Assembly: GCF_000384295.1 (NCBI RefSeq)
Contig: NZ_KB913037.1
Coordinates: forward strand, 8,495,533-8,559,532
Direction of reading: 5' to 3'
Length of the DNA: 64,000 bases
Source: Amycolatopsis balhimycina FH 1894
GTDB lineage: Bacteria; Actinomycetota; Actinomycetes; Mycobacteriales; Pseudonocardiaceae
The notes beneath the pieces were generated by a model, which saw only the letters and a list, made by a program, of their open reading frames with translations, searched no databases and was not told the DNA's origin. Positions 47,108 through 55,752 of this stretch are shown here, one piece after another (positions within the stretch are counted from its first letter, which is position 1; every line of letters starts with the position of its first letter). The position numbers and the translations under genes were made by a program.

Positions 47108-47958
47108 CCGCGATCTACCGGTCGGCGGCCGGGGCGGCCGCGGTCCGCGAACGCTACGACACGCTGCTGGACCGCTGGCCCGTGCCGTCCACGCGGCGCA
47201 CGCTGGAAACCCGGCTCGGAGGCACCTTCGCGGTGGTGTCCGGGCCGGTGGACGCGCCGCCGGTCGTCGCGCTGCAGGGTTCCGGCGGCACCGCCGCGCA
47301 CTGGCTGCCGGACATCGCCACGCTCGCCGGGCGGCTGCGGGTGTCCGCCGTCGACGCGCCCGGCGAACCGGGCCGGACCGTCGAGGCGCGGCCGCCGCTC
47401 GGGTCGCCGGCCTACGCCGAGTGGCTCGACGACGTCCTCGACGCGCTCGAACTGCCCCGCGCGGCTTTCCTCGGCACCTCGCTGGGTGGCTGGTGGGCGC
47501 TGGACTACGCACTCCGCCGGCCCGAGCGGGTCGCCGCGCTGGCGCTGGTCAACCCGTCCGGGATCGGCCGGCGCCGGACCGCGCCGCTGGTCAAGTTCGC
47601 CGTCTACAGCCTCTTCGGCGGCTGGGGACGGCGCCGGTCGCTGGCCATGGTCGCCCACGGCAGCCCGGCCGACCCGGGGCGCCGCGCGGTCGGCGAGTTC
47701 ACCCTGGCGACGTTCGAGCACTTCAAGCCGCGGCTGGAGGCGATCCCGGGGTTCCCGGTCGAGCGCCTGCACGAACTGGTGATGCCGGTGCAGGCCCACT
47801 TCGGCGCCCGGGACGTCCTCCTCGACCAGCGCGACGCGGCGGCGAAACTGCGTGCGGCGCTCCCGGACGCCGACGTCCGGCTGGCCGGCGACGCCGGGCA
47901 CTTCCTCCCCGGCTGGGCCGAGGACGTCACCGCGTTCCTGAACGGAGTCCGCGCATGA
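47104..47958 (+). CDS. Alpha/beta-hydrolase fold protein
   Basis: 284 residues from GTG 47104. Oxyanion region VVALQGSGGTAAHWLP, nucleophile elbow AFLGTSLGGWWALDYAL with Ser, acid in ARDVLLDQRD, and base His in AGDAGHFLPGWAEDV. It is cytoplasmic. An esterase or lyase of unknown substrate; QGSGG instead of HG(G/N) in the oxyanion strand is a mild oddity. It is coupled by overlap on both sides, so it works with the HTH protein and the DUF4180 protein. Confidence 0.87.
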   Translation: MTAIYRSAAGAAAVRERYDTLLDRWPVPSTRRTLETRLGGTFAVVSGPVDAPPVVALQGSGGTAAHWLPDIATLAGRLRVSAVDAPGEPGRTVEARPPLGSPAYAEWLDDVLDALELPRAAFLGTSLGGWWALDYALRRPERVAALALVNPSGIGRRRTAPLVKFAVYSLFGGWGRRRSLAMVAHGSPADPGRRAVGEFTLATFEHFKPRLEAIPGFPVERLHELVMPVQAHFGARDVLLDQRDAAAKLRAALPDADVRLAGDAGHFLPGWAEDVTAFLNGVRA

Positions 47959-48317
47959 TCGACGTCCGCCACGGCGTGCCGGTGTGGCACGCGCCGTCAC
48001 AAGGTCCGGAGCTGGCCACCGAGCAGGACGCCGTCGACCTGGTCGGGGCCACCTACGGGCTCGGCGCCGACGTCATCGTCGTGCCGGTCGAGCGGTTCCC
48101 GGCCCGGTTCTTCGACCTGCGCACCAAGCTCGTCGGGCACTTCTTCTCGAAGATCGTCCAGTACGGCTTCCGGCTGGTCGTGCTCGGCGACGTCCGGCGG
48201 CACGTCGAGGCGAGCGCCGTGTTCCGCGACGTCGTGCGGGAGTCGAACCGCGGCAAGGACGTCTGGTTCGTGGCCGACCTCGCCGAGCTCGACACCCGGC
48301 TGGCCGCGGGCCGCTGA
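47955..48317 (+). CDS. DUF4180 family protein
   Basis: 120 residues from ATG 47955, which overlaps the hydrolase stop (ATGA). The conserved DUF4180 region is present: DAVDLVGATYGLGADVIVVP, RFFDLRTKLVGHFFSKIV, and GFRLVVLGDVRRHVEAS then FRDVVRESNRGKDVWFV. The function of the family is unknown. It is the last gene of the HTH-hydrolase-DUF4180 operon. Confidence 0.85.
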   Translation: MIDVRHGVPVWHAPSQGPELATEQDAVDLVGATYGLGADVIVVPVERFPARFFDLRTKLVGHFFSKIVQYGFRLVVLGDVRRHVEASAVFRDVVRESNRGKDVWFVADLAELDTRLAAGR

Positions 48318-48380
48318 GCCGCGCGGCGGAACCTCGCGCGGGGTGGGCAACCCCGGTTCGCGCGGGACGTCCCCGTGATC

Positions 48381-49466
48381 ATGAGAGCAGCGCTGCTGGT
48401 GTCCGTCCTCGCCCTCCTCGCCGCGTTCGCGTCGCCCGCGACGGCGGAAACCGCGGTCCCGCCGGGCTTCCAGCCCGCGTCGACGAGCTGGACCGGCCCG
48501 GACACCGGTTACGTCCTGGGCTACTCGCCGTGTGCGAAGTCGTGGTGCCCGGCGCTGCTGGGCACCACCGACGCCGGACGGCACTGGCGGCGGCTGGGCG
48601 CGCCGCCGATGTCGCTGCCGGACAACCACAACCACGTCGCGCTGAGGGCCTTCGGCGACCGCGTCGCGTACGTCAGTGACGGCGTCCACGTGCGCACGAC
48701 CCGCGACGGCGGCGCGACCTGGCAGCCGGTCACCCTGGCCGGGGCGCGGGAGCCGTACTACCTCTCGAAGATCGCCGAAACCGGCGGCCGCGTCTTCGCC
48801 GTGCTGACCACCTACGGCGAGGGCCGCGGCTCGACCCGGCTGTACTCGGGGACCGCCGGCTCGCCGGCGCTGGTCCCGGTGCCCGGGTTCGCGGTCACCG
48901 GCGGCCTCACCTACGGCGACCTGGCTGTCGGCGGCGGCCTGCAGGTCGCGCTCGGCGCGGACTACGGCACCGAGAAGTACTGGACCTCCCGCGACGGTGT
49001 CCGGTTCACGCCGACCGATCCGCCGTGCCCCGGGGGAACGGTCGCGTCGCTCGCCGGGGTCCGGGAACGGCAGGTCGTGGCGCTGTGCAGCAGCAGTCCC
49101 GGCTCGCCGCAGCCCGGTTCGACCGAGCGGGAGCTGCGGCACGCGCCGCGGCTCGGCGGGGTGTTCGGCGGGAGTGACGCGGCGCCGTTCGCCGGCATCA
49201 ACCAGGGTTTCGACGCGGCCTCGCCGGCGTCCGCGACGGTCGCGGCCGTGGGCGGCGGCGTCGGCTTCCTGCACCACACCGCCGACGGCGGGCGCACCTG
49301 GACGACGACCGAGCTGCCCGAACGCGGCTTCGCGCTGACCGATCTCGGCTTCCCCGGCGCCGGCACCGGAGTGGTCGTCGACGGCCAGCCGGACGCCTAT
49401 GGCGGCTCCGCCGTGTACCGGACCACGAACGGGGGACGTAGCTGGCAGGAACTCCGGTTTGGGTAG
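48381..49466 (+). CDS. Secreted beta-propeller (BNR/YCF48-like) protein
   Basis: 361 residues from ATG 48381 (a GTG six bases earlier is an option). Signal peptide 1-23 (LLVSVLALLAAFASPATAE). The mature part has repeated Asp-box-like turns typical of sialidase or HCF136-type propellers: GTTDAGRHWRRLG, TTRDGGATWQPVT, HTADGGRTWTTTELP and RTTNGGRSWQEL. Five or six blades are likely. No catalytic residues of sialidases are apparent, so it may be a binding protein. Single gene. Confidence 0.8.
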   Translation: MRAALLVSVLALLAAFASPATAETAVPPGFQPASTSWTGPDTGYVLGYSPCAKSWCPALLGTTDAGRHWRRLGAPPMSLPDNHNHVALRAFGDRVAYVSDGVHVRTTRDGGATWQPVTLAGAREPYYLSKIAETGGRVFAVLTTYGEGRGSTRLYSGTAGSPALVPVPGFAVTGGLTYGDLAVGGGLQVALGADYGTEKYWTSRDGVRFTPTDPPCPGGTVASLAGVRERQVVALCSSSPGSPQPGSTERELRHAPRLGGVFGGSDAAPFAGINQGFDAASPASATVAAVGGGVGFLHHTADGGRTWTTTELPERGFALTDLGFPGAGTGVVVDGQPDAYGGSAVYRTTNGGRSWQELRFG

Positions 49467-49607
49467 TAATCCCTGGCAGGCAAGGCCCTTGCGCCCGGTT
49501 CACTTGATGAACCGCATGTCGTAGTCTGAGCACTGTCCGTTGCCGGACACGGTGAGCGAACCCGGGCAGGGGTGTCGTCCGCCACGCGCAGAGTGGGAGA
49601 ACAGCCG

Positions 49608-50447
49608 ATGACGCCTGGCGACCTGCGGTCCGGAACCGAAGGGGGCGCGGCCTCCCTCGATTTCAGCAAGGCGAGCCTGGCCAGGTTGTCCGACGCGCTC
49701 CTCGGCGGGCACGACCACTACGAGGTCGACCGCGAAGCGATGCGGCGGCTGCTGGCCATCGCGCCGGGTGCCCGCGCGATGGCGAAGGAACACCGCGACT
49801 GGCTGGTGCGCGCGGTGCGGTTCCTCGCCGGCAAACGCGGCATCGACCAGTTCCTCGACCTCGGGTCCGGCATGCCGACCGCGGAAAACACCCACGAAGT
49901 GGCGCAGCGGTACAACCCGGACGCGCAGGTCGTGTACGTCGACAACGACCCGGTCGTGCAGGTGCACGGCCGGGCACTGCTCGAAGAGAACTACCTGACC
50001 CACGTGACGGGCGCCGACCTGACGCGGCCGGCCGAGACCCTGGCCGACGAGGTCGTCACGGAGTACCTCGACTTCAGCCGGCCGGTGGCGCTGATCCTGA
50101 CGTCGATCGTCCACCACATCGACGACTTCGAGCGGGCGAAGAGGATCGTCGCGGCGTACGTCGACGCGCTCGCGCCCGGGTCGTTCCTGCTGCTCACCCA
50201 CCACTTCGACCCGGAAGAGGACTCCCCGCGCCAGGAGCTGGCGCGGTTGCTGGAGACCAGTTTCCAGGGCACCGGGCTGGGCAGCGTCCACCGCACGCGG
50301 GAGCAGATCGCGGCGTTCTTCGAAGGCACCGAACTCCTCCGGCCGGGCCTGGTCTACCTGCACGAATGGTGGCCCGACGGCCCCCGCCTGCACCCCCTGA
50401 GCGAGCTGAACTTCCTCACCCTGGGCGGAGTCGCCCGCAAGCCGTGA
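49608..50447 (+). CDS. S-adenosyl methyltransferase (PF04672 type)
   Basis: 279 residues from ATG 49608 with GGGAGA before it. SLARLSDALLGGHDHYEVDR at the start and FLDLGSGMPTAENTHEVAQR in the SAM site, then VVYVDNDPVVQVHGRALL, define this actinobacterial DUF574/S-adenosyl methyltransferase group. Targets of the group are unknown. It ends LGGVARKP. A perfect 24-base-arm palindrome separates it from the convergent aldo/keto reductase. Confidence 0.9.
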   Translation: MTPGDLRSGTEGGAASLDFSKASLARLSDALLGGHDHYEVDREAMRRLLAIAPGARAMAKEHRDWLVRAVRFLAGKRGIDQFLDLGSGMPTAENTHEVAQRYNPDAQVVYVDNDPVVQVHGRALLEENYLTHVTGADLTRPAETLADEVVTEYLDFSRPVALILTSIVHHIDDFERAKRIVAAYVDALAPGSFLLLTHHFDPEEDSPRQELARLLETSFQGTGLGSVHRTREQIAAFFEGTELLRPGLVYLHEWWPDGPRLHPLSELNFLTLGGVARKP

Positions 50448-50454
50448 CCCAAAG

Positions 50455-50505
50455 CCGTGAATGGCACATTGAGGGACTCTAAGTCCCTCAATGTGCCATT
50501 CACGG
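50455..50505. repeat. Perfect palindrome between convergent genes
   Basis: 24-base arms (CCGTGAATGGCACATTGAG, GGACT) around CTA. Between the methyltransferase and reductase stops. Same family as 58320-58370. Confidence 0.9.
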
Positions 50506-50520
50506 ACTTGCGGCGGTGGG

Positions 50521-51354
50521 TCAGGCGGCGTTGAAGGTGTCCGGGTCCGGACCGGTGCGCTCGCCGCGGTCCAGCGGCGTCAGCGACTCCAGCTCCTCCT
50601 CCGCGAGGGTGAACCCGAACAGGTCGAAGTTCTCCTCGATCCGGGACGGCGTCACCGACTTGGGGATCACGACGTTGCCGAGCTGCAGGTGCCAGCGCAG
50701 CACGATCTGCGCGGGTGTGCGGCCGTGCTTCACCGCGAGGTCCGCGATCACCGGGTCGCCGAGCAGGCTGCCGCCCTTGGCGAGCGGGCTCCACGCCTCC
50801 GTCGCGATGCCGTGCTTCGCGTCGAACTCGCGGAGTTCCGGTTGCTGCAGGTACGGGTGCAGTTCGACCTGGTTGACCGCCGGGGCGACCTCGGCCGCGT
50901 CCAGCAGGCGCTCGAGGTGCGCGGGCTGGAAGTTGGACACGCCGATCGCGCGGACCCGGCCGTCGGCGTAAAGCTTCTCGAACGCCTTCCAGGTGTCGAG
51001 GAACTTGTCGCGCTTCGGCGTCGGCCAGTGGATCAGGTAGAGGTCCAGCTGCTCCAGGCCGAGCTTGGTCATGCTCGTGTCGAACGCCTTGAGCGTCGAG
51101 TCGTAGCCCTGGGCGGAGTTCCACAGCTTGGTGGTGACGAACAGCTCGTCACGGGCGACGCCGGACTCGGCGATGGCCTGGCCGACGCCCTTCTCGTTGC
51201 CGTAGACGGCGGCGGTGTCGATGCTGCGGTAGCCCCCTTCGAGGGCGGCTTTCACGGCGGTGGCGGTCTCGTCGTCCGGGACCTGGAACACGCCGTAGCC
51301 GAGTTGCGGCATCCGCACGCCGTTGTTCAGTTCGATGACGGGCACGCTGGTCAC
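50521..51354 (-). CDS. Aldo/keto reductase
   Basis: 277 residues from GTG 51354 (AAAGGA six bases before). TIM-barrel AKR: GYRSIDTAAVYGNEKGVGQA gives catalytic Asp and Tyr, ELFVTTKLWN gives Lys, and LYLIHWPTPKRDKF gives His. AIGVSNFQPAHLERLL and the NADPH-binding IPKSVTPSRIEENFDLF are in place. It is close to 2,5-diketo-gluconate reductases of AKR5, but the substrate is open. It is divergent from the Ebo operon over about 250 bases and could serve it, though this is inference. Confidence 0.92.
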   Translation of the reverse strand: MTSVPVIELNNGVRMPQLGYGVFQVPDDETATAVKAALEGGYRSIDTAAVYGNEKGVGQAIAESGVARDELFVTTKLWNSAQGYDSTLKAFDTSMTKLGLEQLDLYLIHWPTPKRDKFLDTWKAFEKLYADGRVRAIGVSNFQPAHLERLLDAAEVAPAVNQVELHPYLQQPELREFDAKHGIATEAWSPLAKGGSLLGDPVIADLAVKHGRTPAQIVLRWHLQLGNVVIPKSVTPSRIEENFDLFGFTLAEEELESLTPLDRGERTGPDPDTFNAA

Positions 51355-51481
51355 AAGGGTTCCTTTCGGTGGGTGGTGCATCGGGCGAGTACCCGTTCCT
51401 CGGACACGAAACTAGAGTCCTCCGCCGGGTGGCGCACCGCGCACCCTCCGTTCGGTGGAGGCCGGGTGGAAACACTCGATC

Positions 51482-51510
51482 GTGCCCAGCGATGTAGTCC
51501 TGGTGGGCAC
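51482..51510. promoter_or_regulatory. Inverted repeat upstream of the Ebo operon
   Basis: GTGCCCA (51482-51488) and TGGGCAC (51504-51510) with a 15-base spacer, in the divergent region between the reductase and the Ebo operon. Candidate regulator site. Confidence 0.35.
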
Positions 51511-51610
51511 CTGCACGCCGCTGTCGTCCGCGGCCGCGCCGCAGGGTCCGGAACCGCGTCAGGCCGGGGGCGGCCGACGCGGCTGAACTGCGGGACTAGT
51601 GGAGGAAATG

Positions 51611-52720
51611 ATGGGGAAGATCGGTGTCTGGCTGGTCGGCGCCCGCGGGTCGGTGGCCACGACGGCCATCGCCGGGGCCGCCGCCATGCGTGCGGGACTG
51701 GCCGCGCGCACGGGGTGCGTGACCGAGCTGCCGGACTTCGCCGGGGCTGACCTGCCCGGCCTGGAAGATCTGGTCTTCGGGGGGCACGACGTGGTGGACA
51801 CGCCGCTGCTCAAGCGGGCCGAGCAACTGGCCGCGGCCGGCGTGCTGCCGTCGACGCTGCCCGGCGCGGTGGCGGGCGAGCTGGACGCGGCCGAGGCCCG
51901 GCTGCGTCCGGCGCCTGCCGGGGGCGGCCGGGCGGCGATCGACCGGATCGTCGCGGACCTGACCGCCTTCCGGGCGGGGCTCGACCACGTTGTCGTCGTC
52001 AACGTCTCCTCCACCGAGCCGCCGTGCGCGCCGCACCCGGCGCACGAGTCCCTCGCCGCGCTGGAGGATGCGCTGGACACCTTGCCGCCGAGCGCGCTGT
52101 ACGCCTACGCCGCGTTCCGCGCGGGTTGTGGCTTTGTCGACTTCACGCCCTCGACCGGTGCGCGGCTGCCCGCGCTCGACGAGCTGGCCCGCACCGCGGG
52201 GCTGCCGTACGCGGGCCGGGACGGCAAGACCGGCGAGACGCTGCTGCGGTCGGTGCTCGCGCCGATGTTCGCCCAGCGGGGGCTGAACGTCCTGTCCTGG
52301 TCCGGCACGAACCTGCTCGGCGGCGGCGACGGCGCGACGCTGGCCGACCCCGGCGCGGCGTCGAGCAAGAACGCCTCCAAGCAGCAGGTGCTTTCGCAGA
52401 ACCTCGGGCGTGAGGTCGACGGCGACGTGCACATCGACTACGTGCCCGCCCTCGGCGACTGGAAGACCGCCTGGGACCACGTGCTGTTCGAGGGCTTCCT
52501 CGGCACGCGGATGACGCTCCAGCTGACCTGGCAGGGCTGCGACTCCGCGCTCGCCGCGCCGCTGGTGCTCGACCTCGCCCGGCTGACCGGCAAGGCCTGC
52601 CGCGACGGCGTCGCCGGTCCGGTGGCCGAGTTCGGGTTCTTCTTCAAGGACCCCGCCGGCGACGGGCCACACGACCTCGCGTCGCAGTACGCGGCCCTGC
52701 GTGAGTGGGCGCACCGGTGA
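51611..52720 (+). CDS. Inositol-3-phosphate-synthase-like protein of the Ebo operon
   Basis: 369 residues; GGAGGA precedes paired ATGs at 51608 and 51611, and the second is chosen. The N-terminal Rossmann motif is VWLVGARGSVATTAIAG. Catalytic-type segments of MIPS follow: VVVNVSSTEPP, GRDGKTGETLLRSVLAPMF, SWSGTNLLGGGDGATL and ASSKNASKQQVLSQNLG. It may cyclise or rearrange a sugar phosphate using NAD. In other Ebo clusters a dehydroquinate-synthase-like EboD fills this slot, and none is present here. It is the first gene of seven; the next gene's GTG overlaps the stop. Confidence 0.88.
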   Translation: MGKIGVWLVGARGSVATTAIAGAAAMRAGLAARTGCVTELPDFAGADLPGLEDLVFGGHDVVDTPLLKRAEQLAAAGVLPSTLPGAVAGELDAAEARLRPAPAGGGRAAIDRIVADLTAFRAGLDHVVVVNVSSTEPPCAPHPAHESLAALEDALDTLPPSALYAYAAFRAGCGFVDFTPSTGARLPALDELARTAGLPYAGRDGKTGETLLRSVLAPMFAQRGLNVLSWSGTNLLGGGDGATLADPGAASSKNASKQQVLSQNLGREVDGDVHIDYVPALGDWKTAWDHVLFEGFLGTRMTLQLTWQGCDSALAAPLVLDLARLTGKACRDGVAGPVAEFGFFFKDPAGDGPHDLASQYAALREWAHR

Positions 52721-53544
52721 AGGCGCTCGTCGAACTCGTCCGCGCGCCCGCCGCGCTGACCGTGCCCGGCGACGCCGTCGCCGGGGCCGCCGCCTCGGGC
52801 TGGCCGTTCGGCCGCCGCACCCTGGCCCTGACCGGCGCGTCCGTCTGCATCTACTGGGCAGGCATGGCACTCAACGACTACGCCGACCGCCACCTCGACG
52901 CGATCGAACGGCCGGAGCGGCCGATCCCGTCGGGCCGGGTCAAGCCGGCGACCGCGCTCGGTGTCGCCACCGGGCTCACCGCGGGCGGGCTGGGCATCGC
53001 CGCGGCCGCCGGGGGACGGCGGGCGCTGCGCGTCGCCCTGCCCCTGGCCGCGACCGTCTGGGCGTACGACTTCGTGCTCAAGGAGACCGTGTTCGGGCCG
53101 GCCGCGATGGCCGCGGCGCGGACCCTCGACGTCCTGCTCGGGGCGGGCGGTGCTCGGGCGGCGGTGCCGGCGGCCCTGACCGTCGGGGCGCACACCTACG
53201 CCGTGACAACGCTGTCACGGTCCGAAGTGGACGGTGCGAAGCCGTCGCTGCCCGCGGCGACCCTGGCCGCGACGGCCGGCGTCGGCGTCGCCGCCGGCCG
53301 GGGCGGCCTGCTGTCCTCGGCGTTGCTCGGGACGTACGCCGTGACCACCGGCGGGGCGCAGTACGACGCCGTCCGCGACCCCGCCGCGCCGAAGATCCGC
53401 CGTGCGGTGGGCGCCGGCATCCACGGCATGATCCCGTTGCAGGCCGGGCTGATCGCGCGGACCGGCGCGTGGCGCTCGGCGCTGGCCGTGGCCGCCGCGT
53501 TCCCCATCGCGCGGGCGCTGAGCCGGAAGGTGTCGCCGACATGA
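52717..53544 (+). CDS. eboC: UbiA-family prenyltransferase (EboC)
   Basis: 275 residues from GTG 52717. An integral membrane protein with seven to nine hydrophobic segments. The first Asp-rich motif is NDYADRHLDAIERPERPIPS, which binds the Mg-diphosphate of an isoprenyl donor; the second, YDAVRDPAAPKIRRAVGAG, is shorter than usual. The acceptor is unknown. Ebo clusters always pair such an enzyme with EboA/B/E/F proteins. Overlaps are of four bases on both sides. Confidence 0.88.
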   Translation: MKALVELVRAPAALTVPGDAVAGAAASGWPFGRRTLALTGASVCIYWAGMALNDYADRHLDAIERPERPIPSGRVKPATALGVATGLTAGGLGIAAAAGGRRALRVALPLAATVWAYDFVLKETVFGPAAMAAARTLDVLLGAGGARAAVPAALTVGAHTYAVTTLSRSEVDGAKPSLPAATLAATAGVGVAAGRGGLLSSALLGTYAVTTGGAQYDAVRDPAAPKIRRAVGAGIHGMIPLQAGLIARTGAWRSALAVAAAFPIARALSRKVSPT

Positions 53545-54362
53545 GGTTCGGATACGGCACCAACGGCTTCGCCAACCACCGCCTCGGTGACGCGTTGCGC
53601 GTCCTCGCCGACCTGGGCTACGACGGCGTCGCCCTGACGCTGGACCACCAGCACCTCGACCCGTTCGCGCCGGACCTCGCCCGCCGCGTCGCGGCACTGG
53701 CCGGGGAACTGGACCGGCTGGGCCTCGCCGTCGTGATCGAGACGGGCGCGCGGTTCCTGCTGGACCCGTGGCGCAAGCACTCGCCGACGTTCCTCGACCC
53801 CGGCCGCGTGCGCCGGATCGAGTTCCTCACCCGGGCGGTCGAGATCGCCGCCGATCTCGGGGCGGAGGCGGTGTCATTCTGGAGCGGCAACAGACCCGGT
53901 GATCTGTCCACAGAGGACGCGTGGGATCACCTGGTCGCCGGCTGCGCGGACGTGCTCGAGGCGGCCGACGAGCACGACGTCAAGCTGGGCTTCGAGCCCG
54001 AACCGGGCATGCTCGTCGAAGACCTCGACGGCTACTTCGAGCTGGCGCGCCGGCTCGGTGACCCGGAGCGGTTCGGGCTGACGCTGGACATCGGGCACTG
54101 CCGGTGCAACGAGTCGGCGTCCGTGCCCGACTGCGTCCGGCGGGCCCTGCCGCGGCTGGTGAACGTCCAGATCGACGACATGCGCCGTGGCACGCACGAG
54201 CACCTCGAATTCGGCGCCGGAGAAATCGAATTCCCGCCGGTGCTGGCGGCTCTGGCGCCCTACACCGGGCTGGTCGCGGTGGAACTGCCCCGGGACAGCC
54301 ACGCGGCCCCGCGGATCGCCCGCGAGTCGCTGGAATTCCTGCGCAAGGCGGTGATCGCGTGA
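53541..54362 (+). CDS. Sugar phosphate isomerase/epimerase-like TIM barrel of the Ebo operon
   Basis: 273 residues from ATG 53541. Xylose-isomerase-like (AP_endonuc_2) barrel: LADLGYDGVALTLDHQHL, EAVSFWSGNRPGDLS, VKLGFEPEPGMLVEDLDGYF, and FGLTLDIGHCRCN then NVQIDDMRRGTHEHLEFGAG. The Glu, Asp, His and Glu metal ligands are all present. It likely isomerises or dehydrates a sugar or cyclitol intermediate made by the first gene. It is a second barrel besides EboE. Confidence 0.85.
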   Translation: MRFGYGTNGFANHRLGDALRVLADLGYDGVALTLDHQHLDPFAPDLARRVAALAGELDRLGLAVVIETGARFLLDPWRKHSPTFLDPGRVRRIEFLTRAVEIAADLGAEAVSFWSGNRPGDLSTEDAWDHLVAGCADVLEAADEHDVKLGFEPEPGMLVEDLDGYFELARRLGDPERFGLTLDIGHCRCNESASVPDCVRRALPRLVNVQIDDMRRGTHEHLEFGAGEIEFPPVLAALAPYTGLVAVELPRDSHAAPRIARESLEFLRKAVIA

Positions 54363-54901
54363 ACGGCTGGCTGGAAAAGGCACTGCGCGACGCCGCCGCC
54401 GACGCGACGGCGTTGCGCACGCTGTTCCCGGCCGTCGGCCGCCGCTGCGGCCGCGGTCCGTCGGACGTCCCGGGCCGGACGGTCGACGACGTGGCCCGCG
54501 TCCGCCTGCTCGAAGCCGCGCCGGGCGCGGCCGCGGAAATGCCCGATCTCTACCGCTACGGCGACGCCGCGGAGAAGCGCGCAGTCCTCTACGGACTGTC
54601 TGCTGTGGACGTCGGAGACACCGGAATCGAGCTGGTCGCGGACGCCTTGCGGACCAACGACACCCGGCTCGTCACCGCGGCGATGGGCGAGTACGCCGCC
54701 ACGCACCTCGACGACGCCGCGTACCGCCACGGCGTCCTCAAGTGCGTCTTCATGGGCATCCCGCTGGCCCGCGTGGCCGGGCTCGACCGCCGGGCCGACG
54801 ACGAGCTGCGGCGGATGCTGCGGTCGTTCGCCGCCGAGCGCACCGCCGCGGGCCGCGAAGTGCCCGCCGACCTCCTCCCGCTGGCAGAACAGGACTCCTG
54901 A
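54359..54901 (+). CDS. eboA: EboA family protein
   Basis: 180 residues from GTG 54359. All-helical and soluble. Family hallmarks: MNGWLEKALRDAAADATALR at the start, EKRAVLYGLSAVDVGD, LVADALRTNDTRLVTAAMGE and YRHGVLKCVFMGIPLARVAG. EboA is required, with the other Ebo proteins, for export of the scytonemin precursor in Nostoc, as published, but its biochemistry is unknown. It is overlapped on both sides. Confidence 0.92.
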   Translation: MNGWLEKALRDAAADATALRTLFPAVGRRCGRGPSDVPGRTVDDVARVRLLEAAPGAAAEMPDLYRYGDAAEKRAVLYGLSAVDVGDTGIELVADALRTNDTRLVTAAMGEYAATHLDDAAYRHGVLKCVFMGIPLARVAGLDRRADDELRRMLRSFAAERTAAGREVPADLLPLAEQDS

Positions 54902-55752
54902 TGCGCATCTTCGATCCCCACATCCACATGAGCTCCCGCACCACCGACGACTACGCGGCGATGCACGCCGCCGGGGTCCGTGCGCTCGTCGAGCCGGCGT
55001 TCTGGCTGGGCCAGCCCCGCACGAGCGTCGGCAGCTTCACCGACTACTTCGACGCCCTGGTCGGCTGGGAGCCGTTCCGCGCGAGCCAGTTCGGCATCGC
55101 CCACCACTGCACGATCGCGCTCAACCCCAAGGAGGCCAACGACCCGCGCTGCTTCCCGGTCCTCGAGCTCCTGCCGCGTTACCTGGAGAAGGACGGCGTG
55201 GTCGCGGTCGGCGAGATCGGCTACGACTCGATGACGGCGGAAGAGGACAAGGCGTTCGCCGCGCAGCTCGCCCTGGCGATCGACCACGACCTGCCCGCGC
55301 TGGTGCACACCCCGCACCGCGACAAGGCCGCGGGGACCGAGCGCAGCATCGCCGTCGTCCGCGAGTCGGGGATCGCGCCGGAGCGCGTGGTGCTCGACCA
55401 CCTCAACGAAGTGACCGTGCGCATGGTCAAGGAGTCCGGCTGCTGGCTGGGGTTCTCCATCTACCCGGACACGAAGATGGACGAAGACCGGATGGTCGCG
55501 ATCCTGCGTGAATACGGCCCGGAGCGGGTGCTGGTGAACTCGGCGGCCGACTGGGGCAAGAGCGACCCGCTCAAGACCCGCAAGACTGGCGACGCGATGC
55601 TCGCCGCCGGGTTCACCGAGGACGACGTCGACCGGGTGCTGTGGCGCAACCCCGTCGAGTTCTACGGCCAGAGCGGGCGGCTCTCGCTGGAATCGGGCTC
55701 CGCGCCCGCCGAGTTCGCGGGCAACTCGATCCTGCGAGGGGCGCGCAAGTGA
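54901..55752 (+). CDS. eboB: TatD-like metal-dependent hydrolase (EboB)
   Basis: 283 residues; its ATG overlaps the eboA stop (TGATG). MRIFDPHIHMSSRT gives the HxH metal motif, GVVAVGEIGYDSMT the Glu, LPALVHTPHRDKA and VVLDHLNEVTVRMV two His, and RVLVNSAADWGKSDP the final Asp. Amidohydrolase fold. It may cleave or trim the pathway product. Middle gene of the operon. Confidence 0.9.
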   Translation: MRIFDPHIHMSSRTTDDYAAMHAAGVRALVEPAFWLGQPRTSVGSFTDYFDALVGWEPFRASQFGIAHHCTIALNPKEANDPRCFPVLELLPRYLEKDGVVAVGEIGYDSMTAEEDKAFAAQLALAIDHDLPALVHTPHRDKAAGTERSIAVVRESGIAPERVVLDHLNEVTVRMVKESGCWLGFSIYPDTKMDEDRMVAILREYGPERVLVNSAADWGKSDPLKTRKTGDAMLAAGFTEDDVDRVLWRNPVEFYGQSGRLSLESGSAPAEFAGNSILRGARK

